Positions 18,540 through 27,891 of a stretch of DNA of 64,000 nucleotides are shown in pieces (within the stretch, counting starts at the first letter, position 1; every line of letters starts with the position of its first letter). The DNA lies in NCBI RefSeq assembly GCF_000420505.1, contig NZ_ATVB01000005.1:1-64000 (forward strand). Reading direction: 5' to 3'. Below the pieces are notes generated by a model, which did no database searches, was not told the origin of the DNA, and saw only the letters and a program-made list of their open reading frames with translations. The position numbers and the translations under genes were made by a program. This stretch comes from Alloscardovia omnicolens DSM 21503 (lineage in GTDB: Bacteria; Actinomycetota; Actinomycetes; Actinomycetales; Bifidobacteriaceae).

Positions 18540-20021
18540 CTACTTCACCGAATTCAACTGCGAATGTCTATAGGAATAGAGGAAGTAAATCGAAATTCCG
18601 ATAGCTAACCACACGGCGAAGCGAATCCATGTGAGCACGGACAGGTTCACCATAACGATCAAGCAAGCCAGCGCCATAATCAGCGGGAACCATGGATTTC
18701 CTGGCACACGGAAAGCGCGGTCGAGGTCCGAACGACGACGACGCATAATCGGCACACCTACGCATACGAGCACAAAAGCGCTCAAAGTGCCAATATTTAC
18801 CATATCTGCCAGCACAGCAACATCTAAGGTTGACGCAATAATCGCAATACCAAAACCGACCATAAGCTGCAAGCGAACAGGAATACCCTTCGTATTGGTG
18901 TGCGATAATCCGCGTGGAAGCAATCCGTCGCGGCTCATCGCAAAAATAACGCGCGTCAAACCGAGCAAAAGCACCATAACAACCGTGGTCAAACCAATAA
19001 CGATGCCAAAGGAAATAATGGTTGCAGCCCAATTAGCGCCCACCAGTTCAAAAGCAGAGGCCAACGAAGGGCTACCCTGCTTGGCCAAAACCTTGTAGGA
19101 GACCATACCCGAGGTAACGATAGCCACAAGAATATAGAGCACAATCACCATTCCCAAACCGAGGGTAATACCGCGAGGAATAGTGCGTTTCGGATCTTCA
19201 GCCTCTTCAGAAGCAGTTGCAACCACGTCGAAGCCGAGGAAAGCAAAGAATACTAAAGCAGCACCCGAGAAAATACCGGCGATGCCATACATCGTTACTG
19301 GTTGTCCCGTAGCCCACGCAATCAGCGGCTGCTCAAGGTTGGCAGACACAGCACCCGTTCCCATAGACACAGCTGCCTGAGATTCAGGAATAAACGGTAC
19401 GAGGTTGCTGGACTTAAAGTAAAAGAAGCCGACAATAATAATAAAGAGAACAACGCCCACCTTCAGCACGGTAAGCGCTGCATCGACGCGGCTCGATAAT
19501 TTCGTGCCGATGAGCAGAAGCACAGTAAAGAACATAACCACAACAATTGGCGCAAAATCAATCGAAAAATGCTCGGAAACTTGCCACGTTGTGTTTATAT
19601 TTATGCCTATTAAGCGCAGGAAATCGTGCAGATAAACGCCCCAATATTTGGAGACCACCGAACCGGCCATAAGCATCTCAAGGATTAAATCCCAGCCGAT
19701 AATCCACGCAATAAACTCACCCAAAGTAGTGTAGGTGAAAGTATAAGCAGATCCGGCTGCAGGAACCATGGATGCGAACTCCGCGTAGCACAGCGCAACG
19801 CCCGCGCACACAGCGCCGGCAATAATAAAACTAATAATGGCAGACGGCCCAGCATGAAAAGCTATAGTTTGCGCGCCGATAGAGAAAATGCCGGCGCCTA
19901 CTGCCACTGCAACAGCCATCGTAGCAAGATCCCACACGCCCAGTTCACGCTTCAGTGAGTGACCCTCAGCATGCGTTTGTTCAACGGATGATTCAATTGA
20001 TTTTTTTCTAAAAATTTTCAC
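18540..20021 (-). CDS. APC-superfamily amino acid permease (first of two paralogues)
   Basis: 493 residues with about 12 membrane helices. N-terminal HSLKRELGVWDLATMAVA and VGAGIFSIGA are typical of the cationic amino acid transporter group of the APC superfamily (YfnA-like), as are YAEFASMVPAAGSAY and GFDVVATASEEAEDP. It is a proton-coupled amino-acid uptake carrier; the substrate cannot be named. A close paralogue lies at 36098-37585, matching from the first residues to the last (both end YSYRHS-L). Monocistronic, facing the azlCD cluster. Confidence 0.88.
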   Translation of the reverse strand: MKIFRKKSIESSVEQTHAEGHSLKRELGVWDLATMAVAVAVGAGIFSIGAQTIAFHAGPSAIISFIIAGAVCAGVALCYAEFASMVPAAGSAYTFTYTTLGEFIAWIIGWDLILEMLMAGSVVSKYWGVYLHDFLRLIGININTTWQVSEHFSIDFAPIVVVMFFTVLLLIGTKLSSRVDAALTVLKVGVVLFIIIVGFFYFKSSNLVPFIPESQAAVSMGTGAVSANLEQPLIAWATGQPVTMYGIAGIFSGAALVFFAFLGFDVVATASEEAEDPKRTIPRGITLGLGMVIVLYILVAIVTSGMVSYKVLAKQGSPSLASAFELVGANWAATIISFGIVIGLTTVVMVLLLGLTRVIFAMSRDGLLPRGLSHTNTKGIPVRLQLMVGFGIAIIASTLDVAVLADMVNIGTLSAFVLVCVGVPIMRRRRSDLDRAFRVPGNPWFPLIMALACLIVMVNLSVLTWIRFAVWLAIGISIYFLYSYRHSQLNSVK

Positions 20022-20122
20022 AGACAGTAGTTTAGCGTAAAGGGCTGTTTTCCGCGTGTATGAGCAGTTTTATGAGACTGCCGGAAATTTATTTGTGATT
20101 ACTTTGCCGTACCATGGCGTGT

Positions 20123-20434
20123 ATGACGACTTTAACGAAACCTCAGATTAAGCAGTTGCGCGGTATGGCGCATCAGCTCAGCCCGCTCTTACTGATTGGG
20201 AAGAACAATATTACTGATACTGTGTTATCGCAGACAGAGCAGTTGCTCGATGACCATGAACTGATTAAAGGGCAGCTGCAAGAAGGCTCCATGCTTACCG
20301 CAAAAGAAGCTGCAGCTGAGTTGGCGGAAAATACTGGCGCTGCCGTAGTACAGACTATTGGTCACCGTTTTGTGCTGTACCGCACTTCTCGTCGCAAGGA
20401 TTACAAGAATCCTATTCGCTTAGTACGCGACTAA
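20123..20434 (+). CDS. yhbY: CRM-domain RNA-binding protein (YhbY-like)
   Basis: 103 residues from ATG 20123; a second ATG at 20114 is possible and neither has a clear ribosome site. Almost the whole protein is a CRM domain: LTKPQIKQLRGMAHQLSPLL, LIGKNNIT, HELIKGQ, then GAAVVQTIGHRFVLYR. The GKxxIT and GHRFVLYR motifs are diagnostic. Such proteins bind pre-50S ribosomes and help assembly. The strong hairpin 20469-20500 follows. Confidence 0.88.
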   Translation: MTTLTKPQIKQLRGMAHQLSPLLLIGKNNITDTVLSQTEQLLDDHELIKGQLQEGSMLTAKEAAAELAENTGAAVVQTIGHRFVLYRTSRRKDYKNPIRLVRD

Positions 20435-20468
20435 AACTGCGCGCAAAATCTCTAAAGCTTCAAACAAA

Positions 20469-20500
20469 CGAGTCGATATTCGCCATTGAATATCGACTCG
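20469..20500. terminator. 13-bp stem hairpin terminator
   Basis: CGAGTCGATATTC (20469-20481) pairs perfectly with GAATATCGACTCG (20488-20500) around a GCCATT loop. T-rich sequence follows, and it lies between two convergent genes. Confidence 0.85.
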
Positions 20501-20542
20501 CGCTTTACTTTACAGTTTTCTTACAGTTATTTTATAACATTT

Positions 20543-21613
20543 TTACAGTTGACATGACTGCCGCACTTCTACAGTACACGGTGACGAATAACGCCGTGTT
20601 GAACCTTTATAGCCTTCAATGCGCTCAATCAAAAAGTTCACAGCATGTTCAGCGTAATCATCCACATGAGGATTAATGGTGGTGAGCGTTGGATTAGAAT
20701 AATGAGCTTCGGGAACGTTATCGAAGCCAACTAATTCAACATCTTCTGGTGTGCGAATATTGTTCTTGGCAAGTTCGTGAATCATGCCGAAAGCAAGAGC
20801 GTCGTTGGCGCACACCATAACCTGCGGCATTTCGAGTTTGCCCTGCTCAACCGCGGCGAGCAAACCTTTTACGAGCTGAGCGCCGTTCTTATGATCCAAA
20901 AACTCACTGTGCAGCAGATGACGCGAGTCTAGCGCCTGTCCTGCTTTTTCGAGCGTATCGATGTACGCGCGCGAACGCACGTCTACCGTGCCGAACTCGG
21001 ACGCTTTAATGCGCGCGATGTAATCGGCCTCGCTCTCGGAGTTCTTGCGAAGCGGGGCGCCCGCAAAAGCGATGCGTTTCTTTCCAGCGGCAAGCAAGCG
21101 CTCAACAACCTCGCACACACCCTCGTAGCTGAGCATGGTTACGCTATCGACCTTATCGAAAGCGTTAAAATCCGAGGCGAGCACAACCGGATACGTCTGC
21201 TGGAAAATAACCGAATCCTCTTTAACCGGCTGACCGGTGAAGAAAATCCAGCCATCTGCAGGTAGCTGATGCGTTTCGCCGACTATCGACTCAACATCCT
21301 GATTATGGTAGCCGTATGTGCTCGTGAGAACGCCATAGCCTCGCGAGCGCGCCGCCTGAATAATACTGTCGGTGAGGTACGGGTTAAACGGCTGCGAAAA
21401 ATCGGCAATACCTAAGCCGATAAGTTTAGTGGCGCCGGTGCGCATACTGCGCGCGGCGAGGTTAACCTGGTAGCCCAGTTTGTTCATAACCTCGCGCACA
21501 CGTTCGCGCGTTTCGGGACGCATATTGCCCGTGTTATTGAGCACGTTCGAGACAGTTTTAATGGAAACACCGGCTTCTTGAGCCACTTGGGTGATGGTAA
21601 CTCTATTAGACAT
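20543..21613 (-). CDS. LacI-family transcriptional regulator of the arabinoside operon
   Basis: 356 residues from ATG 21613, preceded by GAGGGA; upstream ATG codons add residues outside the LacI fold. The helix-turn-helix is VTITQVAQEAGVSIKTVSNV with hinge-like RPETRERVREVMNKLGY, followed by a periplasmic-binding-like effector domain (GLGIADFSQPF, QVMVCANDALAFGM, VELVGFDNVPEA). It lies just downstream of the ABC permeases of the GH51 operon, so it most likely represses that operon until an arabinose-containing sugar binds. A hairpin at 21705-21744 separates it from the permease gene. Confidence 0.9.
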   Translation of the reverse strand: MSNRVTITQVAQEAGVSIKTVSNVLNNTGNMRPETRERVREVMNKLGYQVNLAARSMRTGATKLIGLGIADFSQPFNPYLTDSIIQAARSRGYGVLTSTYGYHNQDVESIVGETHQLPADGWIFFTGQPVKEDSVIFQQTYPVVLASDFNAFDKVDSVTMLSYEGVCEVVERLLAAGKKRIAFAGAPLRKNSESEADYIARIKASEFGTVDVRSRAYIDTLEKAGQALDSRHLLHSEFLDHKNGAQLVKGLLAAVEQGKLEMPQVMVCANDALAFGMIHELAKNNIRTPEDVELVGFDNVPEAHYSNPTLTTINPHVDDYAEHAVNFLIERIEGYKGSTRRYSSPCTVEVRQSCQL

Positions 21614-21704
21614 CGGAGAATCCCTCATTTTCTGGATGTGCTCAATGGCATGAGCCATTTGTGTTTAGTATATATTGAACTCTTTACCCCAGTCCTTAGG
21701 AAAT

Positions 21705-21744
21705 GAGGGCATGCCATCAAGCTCACGCTCAGCAGCATGCCCTC
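21705..21744 (-). terminator. Hairpin between ABC permease gene and lacI-type gene
   Basis: GAGGGCATGC (21705-21714) and GCATGCCCTC (21735-21744) form a perfect 10-bp stem. It would end or weaken transcription after the transport genes, so the regulator may have its own promoter. Confidence 0.7.
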
Positions 21745-21775
21745 GAATAGAGGAGAAAAGGGAAGAGAAGATTGT

Positions 21776-22654
21776 TTATGCCTTCACCGAACCGGCGGTT
21801 AAGCCGCCTACCCAGTAGCGTTGCAGGAAGAGGAAGGCGAGAATCATTGGCACAATGGATAGGAATGCACCCGATGTTACCAAATTCCAAACCTGTTCAG
21901 ATGCTGCACCTGCTTGAGACTTTACCTGCCAATTCGTAAGACCCACGGTGATTGGGAAGAGCTTTTGACTGGTAAGCACTACCTGTGGCAGGAAGTAGTT
22001 GTTCCACGCGGCTACAACCGACAGGAGGAAAACGGTTGTTACAGCTGGACGCATGATTGGCAGCGAGACCTTAAAGAAGGTGTACATTTCGTTCGCACCA
22101 TCCACGCGGGCTGCTTCAATCATTTCGTCTGGCAAGGATTCATGACAGTAGATGCGCATAAGGTATACACCCATCGGGTTGAGCATACTTGGAAGCAGAA
22201 CTGCCCAAATGGTATCGGTCAGCTCGAATTTGCTCATAAGCAAGAAGGTTGGGATAACCAGAGCTGTCGATGGGATCATTAATGCACCGAGCACGATGTT
22301 AAAGAAGAGGTTCTTGCCACGGAAACGGTATTTTGCAAAACCGTACCCAGCGAAAACAGCAACTGCTGTGGCCAGGAAGCCCCCTACGAATGCGTAGAAG
22401 AAGGAATTTAAGATCCAACGCCAGTAGATACCGCCCTGGTAATTCGTGAGTGCAACAATATTGTCCCATAAGGCGAATTTCTTATCGAACCACAAGCTAC
22501 CATGTGCACCGAAGAACAGACCAGAGTTTGTTTTCGTAGCCGCTACAAACAGCCACCAAACTGGAACAATAAAGTAGACGCATGCTACAACAAGCACGCC
22601 CACGGTAAAGGCACGAGGCTGCTTCTTAATTTTATGTACTGGAACCTGAGCCAT
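21776..22654 (-). CDS. Sugar ABC transporter permease, MalG type
   Basis: 292 residues, six membrane helices, with the coupling motif EAARVDGANEMYTFFKVSLP (EAA loop) that contacts the ATPase. Belongs to the CUT1 carbohydrate importers. Starts one base after the MalF-type gene stop, preceded by GGGGGA. No ATPase gene is in the operon, so it must use a shared MsmK-like ATPase encoded elsewhere. With the binding protein and GH51 next door the likely substrate is an arabino-oligosaccharide. Confidence 0.92.
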   Translation of the reverse strand: MAQVPVHKIKKQPRAFTVGVLVVACVYFIVPVWWLFVAATKTNSGLFFGAHGSLWFDKKFALWDNIVALTNYQGGIYWRWILNSFFYAFVGGFLATAVAVFAGYGFAKYRFRGKNLFFNIVLGALMIPSTALVIPTFLLMSKFELTDTIWAVLLPSMLNPMGVYLMRIYCHESLPDEMIEAARVDGANEMYTFFKVSLPIMRPAVTTVFLLSVVAAWNNYFLPQVVLTSQKLFPITVGLTNWQVKSQAGAASEQVWNLVTSGAFLSIVPMILAFLFLQRYWVGGLTAGSVKA

Positions 22655-22655
22655 C

Positions 22656-23561
22656 TTAGTCCCCCAATCCAGACTGTTTGCGAGTTAAGCGCATAAAGAT
22701 CATGCTGAAGATAACAACGATAAATCCGAGCGCAAACGATACAGTTGCCGAGTAATTCGTTTGGTTGTAGTTAAAGGCCAATGCCTGTGCATACATATTC
22801 GGCGTATATTCTGGCTGAATAATTGTTGGCGCTTGATTACGCAAAACGTTTGGTTCCGTATAGAACTGCAAGGTACCAATCAGCGAGAAGATTGTAACCA
22901 TAACCAGCGAGCCCGATACCATCGGTACTTTAATGCGCGTTGCAATCTTAAATTCGTTAGCGCCGTCGATACGGGCGGACTCGTACAAACTCGGAGAGAT
23001 AGACTGCAATGCGGAATAAAGAATAACCATATAGTAGCCAGTCCACTGCCAAGTAACCACGTTAACCAAAGCACCGAAAATTCCTTGAGAACTCAAGATT
23101 TCTGGAGCAGGAAGACCAAACAGTTCGAAAATTGTGGTAAATGGCCCCATGTTCTTGGAATACATAAAGCCCCACATGAGCGCGCCGATAACGCCTGGAA
23201 CTGCATACGGTAAGAAGATAACCAAACGGCTCACAGAAGCGAAACGGTTCTTTAACGAATCCATCAGCAAAGCAAAAGTCAATGCTAAACCGAGCTGAAT
23301 CGGAACCATAACAATTGTGTAGATAATAACGCGGCCTAAACCGGTCAAGAAAATCTTATCGGTAAAAACGCGTTGATAATTTGCTAATCCCGAGAAGTGC
23401 TCACCGTGAACCTGCGTGTACGTAAACAGAGACACAATAAACGCGTAAACAAGCGGAATAACAAGGAAGAGTACGAAAATAATGAGGAACGGAGCGGTAA
23501 AGATCCAGCCCCACAAGCCTTGGCGACTCAAACTTTTAACTTGGGTATTTGTATTTTTCAC
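22656..23561 (-). CDS. Sugar ABC transporter permease, MalF type
   Basis: 301 residues, six membrane helices, EAA loop ESARIDGANEFKIATRIKVP. GTG 23561 is the start, with GAGGA seven bases upstream. Partner of the MalG-type permease in the same CUT1 importer. A hairpin (23622-23662) lies between it and the upstream binding-protein gene, probably letting the binding protein be made in excess. Confidence 0.92.
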   Translation of the reverse strand: MKNTNTQVKSLSRQGLWGWIFTAPFLIIFVLFLVIPLVYAFIVSLFTYTQVHGEHFSGLANYQRVFTDKIFLTGLGRVIIYTIVMVPIQLGLALTFALLMDSLKNRFASVSRLVIFLPYAVPGVIGALMWGFMYSKNMGPFTTIFELFGLPAPEILSSQGIFGALVNVVTWQWTGYYMVILYSALQSISPSLYESARIDGANEFKIATRIKVPMVSGSLVMVTIFSLIGTLQFYTEPNVLRNQAPTIIQPEYTPNMYAQALAFNYNQTNYSATVSFALGFIVVIFSMIFMRLTRKQSGLGD

Positions 23562-23621
23562 CTTAATGTCCTCTCAAGCTTTCATTCGCCATTGAATGCG
23601 GTGAAGGAAAAGTAAGGAAAT

Positions 23622-23662
23622 GTGGGGCGGATGGAGAGACCGCACGAGGCGAACCGCCCCAC
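23622..23662 (-). terminator. Intra-operon hairpin after the binding-protein gene
   Basis: GTGGGGCGG (23622-23630) pairs with CCGCCCCAC (23654-23662). It lies in the 132-base gap between the binding-protein and MalF-type genes. Such hairpins commonly protect the upstream message or give partial termination. Confidence 0.7.
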
Positions 23663-23693
23663 TCTATTGGAAAGGAACTATGCGAACGAGGTT

Positions 23694-25067
23694 TTACTTG
23701 GCGGTAAAGCCTTGCTGCTTAGCGTAGTCATTGAGAGATGTGGTCAGATCTGCAAGCCCCTTCTTTGCATCTTTGCCGTCGCGCACAATGCTGGTAAAGG
23801 CCTTGGTCTGTGCGTCATAAGCGTAGGTTTGGAATGGAAGGAAGTCTTCGCCCTTGTACGCTTGTGCTGTTGGAATAGTTACTTCATTAATCTTCTGGTT
23901 GCCGAAGAATGGATCTTCCAGATTCTTAAAGAAGTCGGATTTGAGCATCTTGTTCCATGCAGGGAACAGACCCGCTGTCGTTACGCCAATCTCCTGAGCT
24001 TTATCGGAGTCGAAGAGATCGTGTGCCACCTGTGCTGCTACCTTCGTGTTTGCAGCCTGGTCTGTTACTGCCCATGCAGAACCGCCCTGGTTTACAGCAG
24101 GAGTGGAGTCGTCCCATACAGGAGCCTTTGCCAAACGGAAGATACCCTGTTCAGAACCATCCAAGCCCTTCAAGTAACCGCCAAGCCAAGAAGCCTGAAC
24201 ATACAGAGCGTACTTACCCGACACCATGGAAGTGTTCCAATCTGTCGTGTTTGCGTCTGTAGTATCGACCAAACCTTCCTTAACAAGACCCTGCCAGAAC
24301 TCCATAACGTCCTGAACACCCTCAGAGTTAAAGTCGATACCTACCTGATCTGCCTTTTCTGCAGAGTAGGTGTATGGCTTAGCACCTTTTTGTGCAAACA
24401 AAGCCATGTTCACAGCGGTACCGTTAGGGTTCCAGTCGGACAAGTAACCATCGAAGCCTGCAGCCTTTAAGTCGCGACCAACCTGAGCAAATTCTTTCCA
24501 GGTTGTTGGGATCTTGAGGTTGTACTTGTCGAATACTGGCTGGTTCACATACATAACGAATGGACCCAAATCCACAGGAATGCCGTAGACGGAGCTACCA
24601 CCACCAACGGTTACGCCGTTCCACGCACCCTCGGTATATTCGCTCTTGTACTTATCCATGCCATACTTGCTCAAATCCACCAAATGCTTTTGTGCACCCG
24701 ATACAAACTGAGGCATTGCTTCGTATTCGAGCTGAATAATGTCTGGGCCGCCCTTGCCCGCCTTAATAGCGTTCTGGAACTTTACATACTCTGGGCTACC
24801 CTGACCAGCATTGTTCCAGCAGACCTGCACATCGTCATGCGTTTCGTTGAAGTTATCGACAATCTGTTCGATGGCTGGGTACCATGCCCACACCGTAACT
24901 TTTTCTACGCCTTCCTTCTTTACCTTATTCTGGCAGCTCGCAGAATCGTTCTTGTGAGCATCAGTTCCTTCTTTTTGGGAACTGTTTGAAGCAGATGGGC
25001 TACATGCAGCCAAACCGATTGCCAAACTAGCGGCAGCAATACCGGCTAGAACCTTCTTCAATTGCAT
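23694..25067 (-). CDS. Sugar ABC transporter substrate-binding lipoprotein (arabinoside type)
   Basis: 457 residues. Lipoprotein signal with lipobox LAAC (Cys about 22), then a CUT1-type binding fold: VTVWAWYPAIEQIVDNFNE, YVKFQNAIKAGKGGPDIIQLEY, and AWAVTDQAANTKVAAQVAHD. It captures a sugar at the cell surface for the two permeases that follow. ATG 25067 follows AAAGGAG. Unlike the second binding protein in the window (44108) its signal sequence is intact. Substrate inferred from the adjacent GH51 gene. Confidence 0.92.
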   Translation of the reverse strand: MQLKKVLAGIAAASLAIGLAACSPSASNSSQKEGTDAHKNDSASCQNKVKKEGVEKVTVWAWYPAIEQIVDNFNETHDDVQVCWNNAGQGSPEYVKFQNAIKAGKGGPDIIQLEYEAMPQFVSGAQKHLVDLSKYGMDKYKSEYTEGAWNGVTVGGGSSVYGIPVDLGPFVMYVNQPVFDKYNLKIPTTWKEFAQVGRDLKAAGFDGYLSDWNPNGTAVNMALFAQKGAKPYTYSAEKADQVGIDFNSEGVQDVMEFWQGLVKEGLVDTTDANTTDWNTSMVSGKYALYVQASWLGGYLKGLDGSEQGIFRLAKAPVWDDSTPAVNQGGSAWAVTDQAANTKVAAQVAHDLFDSDKAQEIGVTTAGLFPAWNKMLKSDFFKNLEDPFFGNQKINEVTIPTAQAYKGEDFLPFQTYAYDAQTKAFTSIVRDGKDAKKGLADLTTSLNDYAKQQGFTAK

Positions 25068-25118
25068 CGAGTACTCCTTTGTTCTCTTTGTCTTTGTCTT
25101 TCTCTTACTTCACTTCTT

Positions 25119-26675
25119 TTATTTCACTTCCACAGCCGTCCACGACACTGCTGGCAAAGTAAGAGTTACTCGCTCGCCCTGCTCGTCGAGTTGAGCGGAG
25201 GTGTTGCGAGATGGTGTTACGCGATTGTGATCGTCTGCAGTGTTGGCTGCATACATATCGTCGTCGTGCACCGTTGTTGCTTCTACAGTGCTGAACCCTG
25301 CGTGAGGCAACGAAATTTCTACGTCTGCAGCTTGGTCGAGCGAGCGGTTCGTCAGGAGGATAACGTGCGATCCGTCTTCGCGCTTTACTACCACAGAATT
25401 TACTGACTCTACTTCTCCGTACGCCTTTGCAGCGATTGGAGTAGATGATTGCTTTGGCTCCAAAACCGTTCCGCCCTTGGTGAGCTTGGCGGTTAAGGCG
25501 AATGGGTAGAAGGTCGTTTGACGCCATGCGTCGCCGCCTTTTTGAGTCATGATTGGAGCAATCACATTCACCAGCTGTGCTAAGCTGGCAGCCTTTACGC
25601 GGTCTGCGTTCTTGAGCAACGTGATCATAAGATCGCCGAAGACGACAGCATCCATCGCGTTGTACACATCTTCGAGCAGGTGTGGCGCAACCGGCCAATT
25701 TCCAATACCTTGAGGTACCTTGCTTGGCTCAGCACTCTGATACCACACGTTCCACTCGTCGAAGCTAATATATACGTCGTGATTACTGCGCTTCTTCGCC
25801 TTCACAGTATCGATAATGGCGCCCACTTCCTTAATAAAGCGATCCATATCGACGCCGGATGCCATGAAGCTTTGCAGATCGCCATCGTAATGAGCTGGCT
25901 CATAGTAGGCGTGGCACGACAGGAAGTTCACCAGATCGTAGGTGTGTTCGAGCACGGTTTCTTCCCACTGACCGAAGGTCGGCATATCGTGAGCTGCCGA
26001 ACCGCACACCGCTAGCTGCAAGTCTGGATCGATTTGACGCAAACCGCGCGCAACATCAGCCGCTAGCACACCGTAATCTTCTGCCGACTTATGACCGAGC
26101 TGCCATGAGCCGTCCATTTCGTTGCCCAAGCACCAGAGGCGAATATCGAATGGCTCTTCGGCACCGTTTGCTTTGCGCTCATCTGATAGCTTGGTTCCGC
26201 CAGGAATATTGGCGTATTCCACGATGTCGAAAGCTTCTTGCAGACCGCGTGTACCAAGATTGATGGCTTCCATCAGCTCGTTTGGCTTGCCATCGACGGA
26301 CACCTTCTTAAGCCATGCATCCATTTCGTGCAGACCAAACTCGTTCGTTTCGGTCGAATGCCATGCTGTATCGAGGCGACGCGGACGCTGCTCTACTGGA
26401 CCGACGCCATCTTCCCAGCGATAGCCAGAGACGAAGTTTCCGCCCGGATAGCGGATCGTTGTGGCACCCAGTTCGCGTACCAGCTCGATAACATCTTGAC
26501 GGAAGCCGTTTTCGTCCGCGCTTGGATGACCCGGCTCGTAAATTCCCTCGTATACGCAACGCCCGAGATGCTCTACGAAAGAGCCGAAGATGCGGTTTGG
26601 AACTTCGGAAAGTTCAAATTCGTCGTCTGCTACGATGCGCGCTGTTAATGCGGATGGATTGTCGGTGTGCGCCAT
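25119..26675 (-). CDS. Alpha-L-arabinofuranosidase, GH51
   Basis: 518 residues without signal peptide, so cytoplasmic. A clear GH51 enzyme: NRIFGSFVEHLGRCVYEGIYEPGHP, RYPGGNFVSGYRWEDGVGP, acid/base Glu in WCLGNEMDG (around residue 185) and nucleophile Glu in ISFDEWNVWY (around 306), with a C-terminal beta-sandwich. It removes alpha-L-arabinofuranosyl groups from imported arabino-oligosaccharides. ATG 26675 follows GGGAGG. First gene of the operon GH51, binding protein, two permeases, LacI. Confidence 0.96.
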   Translation of the reverse strand: MAHTDNPSALTARIVADDEFELSEVPNRIFGSFVEHLGRCVYEGIYEPGHPSADENGFRQDVIELVRELGATTIRYPGGNFVSGYRWEDGVGPVEQRPRRLDTAWHSTETNEFGLHEMDAWLKKVSVDGKPNELMEAINLGTRGLQEAFDIVEYANIPGGTKLSDERKANGAEEPFDIRLWCLGNEMDGSWQLGHKSAEDYGVLAADVARGLRQIDPDLQLAVCGSAAHDMPTFGQWEETVLEHTYDLVNFLSCHAYYEPAHYDGDLQSFMASGVDMDRFIKEVGAIIDTVKAKKRSNHDVYISFDEWNVWYQSAEPSKVPQGIGNWPVAPHLLEDVYNAMDAVVFGDLMITLLKNADRVKAASLAQLVNVIAPIMTQKGGDAWRQTTFYPFALTAKLTKGGTVLEPKQSSTPIAAKAYGEVESVNSVVVKREDGSHVILLTNRSLDQAADVEISLPHAGFSTVEATTVHDDDMYAANTADDHNRVTPSRNTSAQLDEQGERVTLTLPAVSWTAVEVK

Positions 26676-27170
26676 GTGCTGCCTCCCGTTTAGATTTAAC
26701 TCTTACTTACCGCTTCCCCATCGTTGGAGATTTAACCGTTTCGAGTAAATGGAACGTAAGTAAAAGTAAGTAATTTGAGCTAGTACAACCTTGTATTAAT
26801 GATTTTTAGTATATCGTTTACCTAAATATTTGACTAGCGCGACACGCCGAGAGATTTATATGGCTCGGCTTGCGAAGGATTCGCCTCGCGCTACCTGTGG
26901 TGTAGCTAGGGTTTGCTGTTGCAGCTTTTATATCTGACCGCGCGCGTAAAACTTGCCACGAAAAACAGCGGTTTGTGAACGTTCACTTTGTGGCAGCTTT
27001 TGCACGTGACTTCTCGTGTGAAGTTGACCTCTTTAACTGTTACAGCTATAGACAGCGATACACGTTACAGCAGTCAGAACCCTCATACAGAGCCTGGTAA
27101 AAGCTTTACCGAGTACAGATAATCAACAGCTGTAAAAGCTAAAGCTCAAAACGTACCCCATCGCATGTGA
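26676..27170. promoter_or_regulatory. GH51 operon upstream region, gene-free
   Basis: No gene is seen here. Close to the operon are three GTAAGTAA motifs (26703-26710 inverted, 26756-26763 and 26766-26773 direct) and the inverted repeat TACAACCTTGTA (26784-26795), which may be operator sites for the LacI-type protein. Further out lie GCGTAAAACTT (26944-26954) and the perfect palindrome GTGAACGTTCAC (26975-26986), a motif pair shared with 7111-7162. All functional roles are inferred. Confidence 0.35.
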
Positions 27171-27310
27171 TCGAGCGCACAGGAACCCGAACTTGAGTTT
27201 CAAACAGAAGGACGCTGAGCTGATTCTTCCCCAAGAAAATTGAACCCTCTTCTTCTTTTCTCTTACACCTCGACGCTTGCAGCAGAATGCACGCCGAGGT
27301 TTTCTTTTTC
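27171..27310 (+). repeat. Intergenic E element, copy 1 (3' half) with hairpin
   Basis: Shares with the copy at 38.1 kb CGCACAGGAACCCGA, GGACGCTGAGCTG, and a CCCCAAGAAAA tract followed by a pyrimidine run. It then runs into an imperfect hairpin at 27267-27300 (ACCTCG/CGAGGT plus inner pairs) followed by TTTTCTTTTTC. It looks like the 3' part of a plus-strand RNA ending in a rho-independent terminator. It lacks the 5' block (CCCAGCTTC, GCGGTTATAT) found in the other two copies. No ORF is supported here. Confidence 0.6.
27267..27304 (+). terminator. Hairpin with T-run ending E element copy 1
   Basis: ACCTCG (27267-27272) and CGAGGT (27295-27300) enclose further partial pairing and are followed by TTTTC and more T on the plus strand. 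The opposite strand has no T run, so it serves plus-strand transcription rather than the convergent PIN gene. Confidence 0.6.
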
Positions 27311-27328
27311 TATGCATCTCCAGAGCAG

Positions 27329-27874
27329 TTAATTTTCTAAAACATCTAGAAGAGGTCGTAGTTCATGAGCAAAATTCGGGGTATGAACTTCCAAAAATTG
27401 CTCATATTCTTCCGGTGTTCTGGGCTTATTCCTGTATGTTTTAAGTCTTCGAAAACACGCCTGTGCGACTTTAGCACGATTAATATCTAAAACATCGAGG
27501 AGAAAATCATCAGGGGATTTTACACTCATCGGCAGGTTGCGCAAGGATTCTTCTGGGAAAACTTTCACGTTGAAGGTCACTAAGGTATGAGCTGGAGACA
27601 TGTGCGCCGCAGCTAATACATGACGATCTCCTTCGTCACAGGTCATAGAATCAATTAACGTTTCGTAAGATGTAATAGTTGCATCTGGAAAGAAATTTTG
27701 CATATATTCTATACGTTTATCAATGTCCGCAGTAGGGTTATTAAGCTTAACAACTCTACGTAATTCATCTAGAACACCTTGAGACCAATACGGAACATAT
27801 AATCTCTCCTCTGCCAAAGTGAGGAATAGATCACAATAAATTTCTCCATACAATGAACAAACATCAAAGAACAC
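27329..27874 (-). CDS. PIN-domain ribonuclease, probable toxin
   Basis: 181 residues. The PIN fold begins at once (FFDVCSLYG with the first acidic residue), followed by LAEERLYVPYWSQGVLDEL, DEGDRHVLAAAH and VTFNVKVFPEE, which supply the other acidic metal ligands. Such enzymes cut RNA and commonly act as toxins. GTG 27874 is the only usable start, 17 bases after the antitoxin gene stop. The pair is transcribed antitoxin first. The protein is longer than classic VapC (about 130 residues) and belongs to the group paired with excisionase-like antitoxins. Confidence 0.82.
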   Translation of the reverse strand: MFFDVCSLYGEIYCDLFLTLAEERLYVPYWSQGVLDELRRVVKLNNPTADIDKRIEYMQNFFPDATITSYETLIDSMTCDEGDRHVLAAAHMSPAHTLVTFNVKVFPEESLRNLPMSVKSPDDFLLDVLDINRAKVAQACFRRLKTYRNKPRTPEEYEQFLEVHTPNFAHELRPLLDVLEN

Positions 27875-27891
27875 GCTAAAGGCATAGTAAC

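Noticed and set aside
27123-27317. 64-codon minus-strand frame across E element copy 1
   Set aside because: No corresponding frame in the other two copies; the product is a basic low-complexity sequence.
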